In this document: in pieces, positions 15,729-25,500 of the stretch
Layout of the letters: each line of letters opens with the position of its first letter
How positions within the stretch are numbered: the first letter of the stretch is position 1
Assembly (NCBI RefSeq): GCF_000472925.1
Contig: NZ_AXAS01000063.1
Span: forward strand, 166 to 47,981
Origin: Bradyrhizobium sp. Ec3.3
GTDB lineage: Bacteria; Pseudomonadota; Alphaproteobacteria; Rhizobiales; Xanthobacteraceae
Reading direction: 5' to 3'
DNA length: 47,816 nucleotides
Notes under the pieces: generated by a model
Database searches by the model: none
The model's input: the letters and a program-made list of their open reading frames with translations, nothing else
What the model was told of the DNA's origin: nothing
Translations under genes and position numbers: made by a program

Positions 15729-17420
15729 GTGGACGCAAGCAACTTCAATCCATTCGATGTTTCGGGCCGGCCGGAGGCGCATCACGCCATATTGCAACAA
15801 CCGCAAGCGGGACAGGCCGGGCAGGAGGACTTTGAGCGACGCTTGGCTGAGGTGCGCCAGGCCGATGTTGCTCCAGCCGCGGACGCGACACCAGATTCCC
15901 GCTATCCTCATCTAACTGAAAAAGACCGGACCCTAATCGAGGCGGCAGCCGAGCATTTTGCGAGGAATGTACAATCGCACACGGTCGGCACTTATACTTG
16001 GGCTCTTCGCGTACTGGGAAATCATCTTGCCTCTCGGGGCCAGACGATTGATGCGCTTGATCACGATTCGTTGGTCTGGCACGCTAGTGCGTTCTTTCCC
16101 GCTGATGGTTCAATGGTTACCGCATTGAACGCGCTTCGTAAGTACCGCGAGCCCAAGGCTTCAGATAGCTCCCGACGTTATGTTCCTTCTTTGGAGGATG
16201 CGAGCCTGATCGACTCAGCCATCGGCGCAGCTGCTGCGCGCCGAAGATGGACGCCTACTACCGCCGACAACAATGAGAAGACTCTTCGCAGATTGGCGAA
16301 ATCTCTCGAGTCTCAGGGACAAACAATTGCTACTCTTGATCACAATTCCCTGGTCGCTCACGTCAAAAAGTCCTTCGGGGATGACGTAAAAATGGCGTCT
16401 GCGTTGGAGGTGCTTCGTGAGTACCGTGAGCCCGATGTTGTAGCTGCTCGCATTCCGCGTCGAAAGGATGAGTGTGTTCCCTCTATGGAGGACAAGGATC
16501 TCATCGATAGTGCGGTTCTTGCCAGCGGGCGACCCGAGCATACCGTCAAACACTATACCGACAAACTTTACAGGTTTGCTGGAGTGCTCAAAGAGGACGG
16601 CCAAGGAATTGCTAAGCTGGATCACGAGTCCCTGATCAGGCTTGCGAAACGCCTATACTCAAGCAACAAGAATTTAATCACCGGGTTGAACATCATTCGC
16701 GATTACCGCAGCGCGCAGGAGCCCGCCGGCGCGGGCAGCTCTCCACATGCGGAGGGCCTGGCCGTGCAGTCGCCGGTGCCAAGTGTCAATTCAGGGGAGC
16801 TTCTGCGACGGCTGGACGGTCAGCCCGCTCCCTCGCGATCTATTTACGATTCGGCGGAGCTTCGAGGTGTCGCGGATCAAACTGGCCAGTTGCCAGCCGA
16901 AAGTTTGGACACAGCAGAGCTTATGGCGATGCTGGCTTCACCCACCCGTTCGCCGGGAGACAGTGTTGATCAGCCAAGCCCAGCCTTCCGCTCGCCAGTC
17001 CACGCTGTCGCTCCTGATGAGATTGGGCCGGCAGCGGATAGAACCGGCCAGCTGCCGGCTGAAAGTTTAGATACGGTAGAGCTTTTGGAGATGCTGGCTT
17101 CACGTACCCATTCGCCGGCCGACAGTGTTAATCAGCCCAATCCTTCGCCCCTGTGGGAGATGGGGGAGTCGACCTCCGGCCCGGAATATCTCCCGGTTCA
17201 CGCGCCGCTTGCGGTGCCGAATCTAGATTCGTACCTTCCCCTGGGCTGGCAGCACGGCGACCAGTGGGCGACGGAAAACTTCATGCAGGGAATGCGCTTG
17301 CATAACGTGCTGCCGAGCGCGGCTGAGCCGCAGACAAATCTCGCCATTCAAGGCGTGAACTACACGGCCACTATCGGGCCACCAGGTTGGGAGAATGAGA
17401 TCTTTCTCCGCCAACGCTGA
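15729..17420 (+). CDS. type III effector candidate with three integrase-N-terminus-like repeats
   Basis: The protein has 563 residues and starts at GTG 15729, just behind the tts box. Residues about 57-335 form three diverged copies of a roughly 95-residue unit: (S/T)xEDxxLIDSA..., T...Y...LRxLxxxLxxxGQxIxxLDHxSLV..., then ALxxLRxYREP. The pattern of the first half resembles the SAM-like core-binding domain of tyrosine recombinases, but no catalytic domain is present. Residues about 375-470 hold two copies of GQLPAESLDTxELxxMLAS, followed by Ser/Pro-rich spacers. The C-terminus ends GVNYTATIGPPGWENEIFL. There is no signal peptide or membrane segment. Type III export is inferred from the tts box; function is unknown. 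I do not recognise a named Nop family. Confidence 0.75.
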   Translation: MDASNFNPFDVSGRPEAHHAILQQPQAGQAGQEDFERRLAEVRQADVAPAADATPDSRYPHLTEKDRTLIEAAAEHFARNVQSHTVGTYTWALRVLGNHLASRGQTIDALDHDSLVWHASAFFPADGSMVTALNALRKYREPKASDSSRRYVPSLEDASLIDSAIGAAAARRRWTPTTADNNEKTLRRLAKSLESQGQTIATLDHNSLVAHVKKSFGDDVKMASALEVLREYREPDVVAARIPRRKDECVPSMEDKDLIDSAVLASGRPEHTVKHYTDKLYRFAGVLKEDGQGIAKLDHESLIRLAKRLYSSNKNLITGLNIIRDYRSAQEPAGAGSSPHAEGLAVQSPVPSVNSGELLRRLDGQPAPSRSIYDSAELRGVADQTGQLPAESLDTAELMAMLASPTRSPGDSVDQPSPAFRSPVHAVAPDEIGPAADRTGQLPAESLDTVELLEMLASRTHSPADSVNQPNPSPLWEMGESTSGPEYLPVHAPLAVPNLDSYLPLGWQHGDQWATENFMQGMRLHNVLPSAAEPQTNLAIQGVNYTATIGPPGWENEIFLRQR

Positions 17421-17546
17421 CTAGCCCGTCATATTCATCAGCGGATTGTTGAGAAGCTGGCGAGCGTGGCGTAAGCCGCGGAGGTGGCGTAGGATTCGGT
17501 TGCTGACACCCACCCTGCGCGCATCCGGGCCGCCGCCGCACTCGCC

Positions 17547-17880
17547 ATGACCGACAATACGAGTCCGCCGTTCTCATTTCCAGCCGTTTTCCCGCAAGAA
17601 GATCACAGCCGCGTTTGACGGCGGCAGGCTGACGCCGGATGGCGGCGTCATGCTTCTGGCCATGGCGGACCAGCGCTTCGGCTTGGCCGCGAAGTTGTCC
17701 TGCGTATTCTCCGAGCGGCGCGATCCGGGACGCTTCGTGCACAGCCTTGGGGATATGATCCGCGCCCGTATCTTCGCCATCGCGTGCGGCTACGAGGATG
17801 GCAATGATCTCGATCGTTTAAGCGGCGATCCGGCGTTCCAGCTGGCCTGCGGCCGGACACTGGCCGTGATCTGTGTTCGC
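17547..17880 (+). pseudogene. IS1380-family transposase, N-terminal fragment
   Basis: From ATG 17547 the start of an IS1380 transposase is visible. After an early frameshift it reads ITAAFDGGRLTPDGGVMLL, then SERRDPGRFVHSLGDMIRAR and IFAIACGYEDGNDLDRLSGD, all typical of that family. Sequence identity to the family ends at about 17880, where the tyrosine-recombinase remnant of the opposite strand begins. Catalytic residues lie in the missing part. Confidence 0.78.
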
Positions 17881-17888
17881 AGCCGACG

Positions 17889-18525
17889 CTATCGCGCCAT
17901 GGCCTTGAACATCTTCACGTAACAGCACGGTTTCCGGCCAGAGTAGGCAGATGCTTTCTTGCGGCTCTTGCCGGTAAGGCGAACGCAACTTGGGCTATCG
18001 AACCGGATCGCCCTGGGACAGAGATCGAGAGCCTCCTGTGTCCGTGCCCCGCTGTTGTAGAGGAACGAGAGCAGTGCGTGATCGCGCATGCCTTCGAGCG
18101 TGGAGCGGTCTGGCTGGGCAAGGATCGCTGCTACCTCCGCTGGGTCCAGATAACAGGGTTCGGATACCGGCGCCCGCTTGACTGGGATGTGAAGGATTTC
18201 CACGCACTGAGCGATCGATGCGGGGATCCTTGGTTGCGACGAAGTTGAAGAAGCCGCGGATCGCGGCAAGCCTGCAGTTGCGCGTGCCGATCGTACCGCC
18301 GCGGTCGTGCTCGGCGTGACCGAGGAAGGCAGCCACCCCGTCGGCAGTCAGATCGGCCAGCGTGATCACCGCCACCTTCCTTTCCGCGCGTTGTGCGGCG
18401 AACCGCAGGAACAGCCGCCAGGCGTCATGATAGGATCGGACCGTGTGGATCGATGCATTGCGTTGCTCGACGAGCCCTTCGTAGAAGAACGCGCGCATCA
18501 ACTCCGGGAACGCGTTCTTGTTCAT
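17889..18525 (-). pseudogene. tyrosine recombinase, frameshifted and C-terminally truncated
   Basis: From ATG 18525 (GGAGG ten bases upstream) the frame encodes a core-binding domain: NASIHTVRSYHDAWRLFLRF and GTRNCRLAAIRGFFNFVATK. A frameshift at about 18200 leads to a second frame with YLDPAEVAAILAQPDR and ALLSFLYNSGARTQEALDL, the start of the catalytic domain with the first catalytic Arg (SGARTQEAL). It then ends at 17889, before the HxxR and Tyr motifs, at the junction with the IS1380 fragment. The gene directly follows, and slightly overlaps, the recombinase fragment upstream, as in the tandem recombinase clusters common on rhizobial islands. Confidence 0.75.
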
Positions 18526-18925
18526 GGCCGCACCTCCTGCCCCAGATCGAGGAGGCATGGCGCGCCTACGGCCCTGAACCGCTCGTTCGCAAGATGCAGC
18601 AGGTCTTGTGTAACGGTGATGTAGATGAGGGTGTAGTGGACATCCTTATGGCCAGGATATGTCACGAGGAACGGGCAGCCGGTCTTGCGGATTGATACCC
18701 GAGCGGTACCATTCGAGGATACGGTGCACGACCATCGAGTGGCGCAGGTCATGAAGACGGGGGACCATTCGCCCTTCTGGCGGCTTCAGCCCGGCTCGGC
18801 GGATCACGTCGACGAGCAACAAGGCGATGACCTGCTTTGTATAGCGGGCGTTGCGCCCCTCGTGACAGAACAGGGCGGAGTGCGGATCCTGCGTGCACCG
18901 GCCTGCTGCCGCGCATCGAGATAAG
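18522..18925 (-). pseudogene. tyrosine recombinase, C-terminal fragment
   Basis: The minus strand reads LHDLRHSMVVHRILEWYRSG (catalytic HxLRH), then after a frameshift FLVTYPGHKDVHYTLIYITV, containing the GHxxxxxT..Y end motif with the nucleophile Tyr, and LHLANERFRAVG before the stop at 18522. The N-terminal half is missing. It overlaps the start of the next recombinase by four bases, indicating translational coupling in the ancestral operon. Confidence 0.75.
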
Positions 18926-19525
18926 CCCGAGGCGAAAGTGTAGTGCTAATGCACGTAGCCGTAACTTGCGACCAAAGGCCGGACTTTTCTGGAGCTGAAC
19001 ACGTAAGCTGATGAATGCGTCAGCTTGCCGTCAGATTGTCTCTCTAGGAATTTGCGCCGTTAAGCCAGTAGCTGCCTTCACAGCTGATAAGCCAACGAGC
19101 AGTTTGATGCCTGGAGTGCTACGACGATCTCTCCATTCGAGTTGAGCATCTGTCAAAACGGTCGCCGAAATTGATCGGGTGGAGTGTTCGGAAGCGTCTT
19201 TCGGGCCAGAATGGATATCCGCTAAGGAGGCAGTCTTCCCAATCCAAGCGGCAGACAGCCGCGCTCGAACCGGTCAATGTGTCATGTCGTCTGATATGAT
19301 GCGGGCGGCTTCATGTCTCGACGATTGCAACAATCGTAAGCCGGGGTCGAAGATGACGTCCAAGTCCTATCGAGATCCTACTGGATCATTCGAAATCACG
19401 ATCTACGGTCAATCCTCATTGGCAAGGAGCGTTTCGATGAAATTAGCGGCAAAGGCGGGAAGGAGTTCGTTGAAAGTGATCAAACGTCGTGGCTGGCGCG
19501 TTCTTGCCTGCAGCGAAGTTGGGCT
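18926..19525. other. intergenic region upstream of second SKWP gene
   Basis: I recognise no gene. Short frames without motifs occur. The stretch carries the tts-box-like site at 19019-19040; the rest would be a 5' leader of nearly 500 bases, comparable in length to that of the first SKWP gene. Confidence 0.45.
19019..19040 (+). promoter_or_regulatory. tts-box-like site upstream of second SKWP gene
   Basis: GTCAGCTT-GCCGTC-AGAT-TGTC keeps the first half of the tts box exactly and the second half with one change. It lies about 490 bases before the ATG, nearly the same distance as at the first SKWP gene, which supports a shared promoter arrangement. Confidence 0.55.
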
Positions 19526-22500
19526 ATGACGGGCATTGATGGGCGCGGCAAGTCGCCGGTCACGGAACTTGCAATCGGACCCTCCGAAGGGGCAGAGGCG
19601 TCTCGTTCGTCGGGGCGCCCTGGTGCTGCAGAAGGCCGCCAATCATTCAGTTCTGTTGTCGATCAGCTGCGTTCTGAGCATCAGGAGTCAAGGGCGTCCT
19701 CGTCTCGCACCGCGCCCGGCAGCGCGGATGTTTTCCGCGACATGTCTGCTTTCAGCGCACGGCAAATCCTGGCGCATGAGCTGCAGCGCGAAGCCGGTGG
19801 CAGCCGTCGGCCTTTCCTCTCCCGGGAGGAAGCGAGCTCCTCCCGTTCCGATCGGTTTCTGTTGCGCGAGCATCCAGAGCGATCGCAAACAGAGTCGCGT
19901 CCGGCGGGTGGGCGATCGATCGCTGACCGCGGCGGCCGAACAGAAAGGCGGCGCATGCAAACGGTCCACGGTGCAGGCGCGGAGCGATCTGATGTCGAGT
20001 CTAGCAGTGCATCACGTCGGGAGGCGAGCTCTGTCCGTTCGGGGGGCGAGCCCCTCCCCGGAGATCGAGGGACCGAAGGCTCGCCACTGGACGCACTGCA
20101 GCGGCATAGCCATTCCTTGCCCGGCCTGGATGCCCAATTACGAAAGCGGTGCAGGGAGCATGTGGAGACCGACCAAGGCTCAGGTTCGAAGCGACCTGCG
20201 AAGCGCCATCATGGGGCGCCATATCGTGAAGCCAGAGTCTCACGCTCTGATGGCGAATCCGAGCTCGGCGACCAAGATGCCCGGAACTCGGCGCGAGCGA
20301 CGCTTGCGCCCCATGCAGAATCCCTCGCCGGCCTAAGCGGGGGGCAAAAACGAAAGCGTGCCGACGATGCTTCCACGCAGAGCGTCGAGGGCGCGAACGC
20401 AGAAATACTTCGAATGCGGACAGAGGAGCTCAACGCAGCTCTACAAGAGATCGATCGCGCTCGCGACATTCGTGGGTTCTCAATTGCAGTCGTCGATCAT
20501 GCGAAGCGGCTGCGGGGCGCGGACCTGGCTACGTTCCTGCAAAAGGCCGCGGGCGACTTCGAAGCAAGATTTGTCGGCCAGTTGGTGGGCAACATTCGCT
20601 CAGCGTGGGGTTATGCCACGGCCTGCAACGCGGTGAGCCGAGAAGGCGGAGGTCGAGCCGGCATAGAGGTTTGCAGGGCCCTGGCTGCTCGCGTGTCTCG
20701 GCTTGATGACACGCTAATGAGGAAAGTGGAGCCTAAAGCTCTTTCACTCTTCGCTTCATCGTTCGGTCGACACGCCTGGGCGGAGGAATGCCGGAACGGA
20801 GCGATCAGGATTGCCGAATTTTGTCGCTATGATACTGGAGTCCTTCGAGAGCTGAACTGCCAAAGTCTATCGTTGCTGGCGAATGGTTTCAGCAAGTGGC
20901 CAGAAGAGTCAGAGTGTCGTGACGCAACACTGGCAATCGCTGATGAACTCCTGAATCGCGCCCGCCGTGGTGCTGACGGACTTCGCTCTTTTCCCCCGCA
21001 GCAGCTGTCACACCTGGTGAACGGCTTCAGCAAGTGGCCACAAAGGACGGCCACGCGCAGGGCCACACTCAGGATCGCCGATGAAGTTCTCGGTCGCGTC
21101 GAACAACTCTCCAGGTTTACCTACCAGGACTTGGCGAACCTGGCCAACGGTTTCAGTAAGTGGCCGGACCGGACGGCCACGCGCGAGGCCACCCTTGCAA
21201 TTGCCGATGAAGTTCTTTTCCGCGGCGCCAAGCTCTCTAATTGTCCGGACCAGGAACTGGCGGCTTTGGTTAATGCCTTCAGCAAGTGGCCAGATACGAT
21301 GGCCACTTGCGAGGCGACACTCGTAATCGCTCGCGAAGTTCTGAGCCTGCGCGGCAAGGACCGTCTTCCTGGCTTCAATCCGCAAGGACTAGCTAACTTG
21401 GTCAACGGCTTTAGCAAATGGCCGGCAGAGGAAGATTGTCGGCAGGCCACAGTCGCAATCGGCCGTGAGATTTGTCGCCGAACCCGCGAGCTCGCTCGTT
21501 TCAACGAGCAGCACTTGGCAAACCTGGTGAACGGTTTCAGCAAATGGCCGACTGAGCGAGTCTGTGGCCAAGCCACAGCGGCAGTCGCCCGTGAGGTCCG
21601 ACAGTCCGGCCGACTGTCTCGTTTTAGTGAGCAGGAGCTGGCGAACTTAGTAAACGGCTGCAGCAAGTGGCCCAAAATGTCGAACACTCGCAAAGCTGCG
21701 GTTGCAATCGCCACCGAGATCCATTGCCGCGCCCAAGGTGACGACCGGCTCTCCAGTGTTCCTCATCACTTCTTGGCGAATCTGGTGAACGGTTTCAGCA
21801 AATGGCCGGAGGAGGAGGCCTGTCGCCAAATCACGATTGCAATCGCCAACGAGGTCCGTCGCTGCGGCGAGCATGAGGATCAGCTTTCTCGGCTTACTCC
21901 GCAGGGGCTATCGAATTTGGTGAACGGCTTCAGCAAATGGCCGGCAGAGGTGGACTGTGGTCAAGCCACAGCCGCAACCGCCCGTGAGCTCCTTCGCCGC
22001 GCCGGCGAGCTCTCTTGCTTTGAGGAGCAGCACCTGGCCAACCTGGTCAATGGTTTCAGCAAGTGGCCGGCAGAGGACGACTGTGGCCAAGCCACGGCCG
22101 CAATCGCCCGTGAGGCCCTTCGCCGCGCTGGCGAACTCTCTTGCTTTGAGGAGCAGCATCTGGCGATCCTCGTGAATGGTTTCAGCAAATGGCCGGAGGA
22201 CGTGACCTGCCGCCAAGCGACAGCGGCAATAGCGGCTAGGGTCGGTAACACCGCCCAGCTGTCTGGCTTCAATGAGCAAGAAACTGCGATGCTGGCGAAT
22301 GGCTTCAGCAAATGGCCGGAGGAGGCGAGCACTCACCATGCAATGATGGCGATTGCTTCTGACGTTCTTTCTCGTCCTGGCAACACCGATCCGCTCTCCG
22401 GTTTTACTCCGCAGGGGCTGGCGAGCCTAGCAAATGGCTTCAGCCATTGGCCCGAAGAAGCATCGTCTCGCGAAGTCATTGTCGCAATTGCAGCTAAGAT

Positions 22501-25500
22501 TCAAGATGCTGACCGGTTAGCTCATTTTGATGAGCAGGAGCTGACGAACCTGGTCAACGCCCTCAGCAAGTGGCCGGACGAGGAGGTGTGCTTTCGAGCG
22601 ATAGTGGATATCGCCAGCGGGCTTGGCACCGCAGACCGACGATTCGCCAGCTTTAGCACGCCTCAGCTCGGCATCATCGCGAATGCTGTGGGGCGAGCCG
22701 TGTTGAGGGGAGAGGAGAGCGGCGAGATTAGCGAGACCGCTCTGCTGAAGGATCGGTTACATAGGTTGGCCCACTACCTGCACTATGCAAGTGATCGCCT
22801 CGAGCAGGCCGAGCTCTTGAGCATCGCCAACCTTTTCAAGCCGCTGGCTAAGGCTAGGCTGTTCGATGATCTGAGCTCGCTCGCATCGGTTGGGTTAAAT
22901 CGGCTTGACGAATTGCGTGGTGACGCCGGCTTTGCGAGCCGGCATAACCTCGAGGCCATGGGACATCTCTGCGTCGCTGTGCTACCGCTGGCACGCAGTC
23001 CTCATCTGCGCTGGCACCGTAGACAGGCCCTAAATTTGTTGAACGACCTCCAGGGCATTGTCGAGGAAAAGATCGCTGCGCATATTGAGGCGGACGATGC
23101 GGAACGGATCCGCGGCCCGTACGCGAGCCGTCGCCCCGCGCTCTCAATCTATCAAGTGCTCAAGACCCGTGCGATCCTGAAAACGATGTTTCGCCGACCG
23201 TATGTCGAGGGCAAGAAGTCCGATCTGCAGATGAGGCAGCAGGACTTGCAGCGTGGGACCAGAGAGATCCTGCGCATTACGCGCGATCTCATCGAGCGCG
23301 ATCTTTCCAATATGTGCTGGAATCTGATCGCGGAGATCGAGTCGGATGGTCCCGTGGGTGCGCTGGACTCGTTCTTGGCGCAGGATGCAGCGACAATCCT
23401 GGCGCAACATCACCCCGCTGCCTTCGACGTGCATCGGGTCTTGCGAGACATGGACCACGAGCCCACGCCTCCAAAGGAAAACGCGGGTTTGATGCAATTG
23501 CCAGTGGTAGACATGCAGGGCCGGCGCGTGGCCACGGAGCGCGAGACAAGGTATTCCGCTTTTCATCGCCTGACCGCAGGTGCGGTTCCCGTCGTCGCGG
23601 TCCAACTGCCGGCAAAGCCGAGCGCCTTTATGCTGGCGCGGACGCTCACGGTTGACGGCGTGCCCTATCGCATGGACTTGTTCGGCGGAGGCAAATTGAA
23701 GCCGCCGCGATTGACTGTGGCGCAGATCGCTGGCCGTACGCCAGGTGACGTCCGCGTACGTTCCGGGGGGCAGCTCTTGGCCATTCCGTATGCCGACACA
23801 GCAGCCGGCACGGATTTCGAGCGAATGTCGCGCGCCTGGGCCCCCTTCAAGGAGGCTTATTTCTATACGCAGCGCAGGGGATTTGCGGCGCCTCCGGCGA
23901 TCAAGGGTTTGGGACCTCACGACTCCGCGTTGGAGGGCGCATTCAGGCTGTCGCTGCTGCCGGACCGTCCGGAAGGCGAGGCGCATCCCTTCAGACTTAG
24001 TGGACCGCAGGGGCCGATCGCGCTGCGGCCACATGACGGTTGCGGCTTCATCAAAGCCTCGCTGGCCGAGCGAATGCTGGCCGTTCGCCGCGGCGCGACT
24101 CAAGACGGTCCTGAGCGGGTGCCGGCCTATGGTGAGGGACGCAGATCATCGCTGCCCGCCTCGGCGCTGCAGCATTACCCGCGCAGCGAGCAGGTGGCCG
24201 ATGAGGCGGAACAGAAGACCAAGACCTGGCTCCAAAGCAGAGAAGGGAAAAAACTGACCTTCGAACAGATCTATCGCACCGTGACGGTCGGAAACATCGG
24301 GGGACCCGGCGCCGTTGCAGTACCATCCAGCGATGGCCGTCTCCATGTGCCCGCGCTCAAAAGCGAGACTTTGACCGCGAAAGGGGGCGTCCTGATCGGG
24401 CGCTCCCCCTATGACAAGGCCAATCTGCGTCCGTTTGCCGCCGAGCAAGTCAGGTCGGCAACCGACGGGGATCCAACCGCGGCGTTTCTCGATACGTGCG
24501 TGGCCATGCAGTACAGCTTCAATGCGGCCGAGAAATCGCACGGTGAGCTCGCTGCCGACAATGCCACGTTCTTTGCCAAAGGCATTCTGATCGTGGCGCC
24601 CGATGCAATGTGGCCCACTGCCTTCGCCGACCGAGGCGTGGTGCTATCGGCCGAGGACGTCAAGTGCCATTCGCGCTGGACCGAGCGCAAGGACCGCGTC
24701 AAGGAGGACACATCGCTCGAATGTGTCGGCATCCTCCAGGCAACCGAAGTGTTCGCTCCGGGGTCGCTGGTTGCAGTCCCGCCTGACGAACAGAAAAGGC
24801 TCGATGGCGACTTCGACGGGGACACTGTCATTATCCTGGGCGATCGGCCTGCCCTGTATCAACACGTACGCCAATTCGATCAAGAGGAGCAAGCGCGCGG
24901 ACTACGCTCCCTTAAGCCGCCCAAGTCGCACACCCCCGCCATCGAGGGCGAGCGTTACCAGTTCAGTCGCACCAGCCAGATCCTGGCCGCCACGCAGAAC
25001 GTCCTGGAAACGTATACGGGTCTGCAGCGCACCTTTCTGGCGCAATCCCACGACGCACGAGGCTGGTTCGCCGAGCGGGCCGTATTTGGGACGTATGAGG
25101 GCATTCAGCAGGAACTCAAGCGTGACCTTCGTGAGCTGTTAAACCAGGAACAGCCGAGTCGGCAGGACATCCAGGACACGCTCGTCAGGGCAAGGCACGA
25201 GATCGAGGCGGCAGACCATGCGGTCGCTCGCGAAATCGCCGGCCTGCTCGTTGCCGACCTTGGGACATGGGCTACGGATGAGCACGCCCCGCCTGTAACC
25301 GCTGAGGGCAGCGGCAATGCAGGGCTGACGCTGAGCACGGAGCTGTGGGAGCTCTTCCCCGATCTGGCGGAGGCTTTTTCCGCAACGGCTCAGCCACGAG
25401 AGCGTGTCCAAATGCTTGTTGACCACTACCCGGCGCGGATCCATCCCCGACCCGATGGTTACCATCCCGATGACCTCGTCCGAAGCGCAAACAACCTCCT

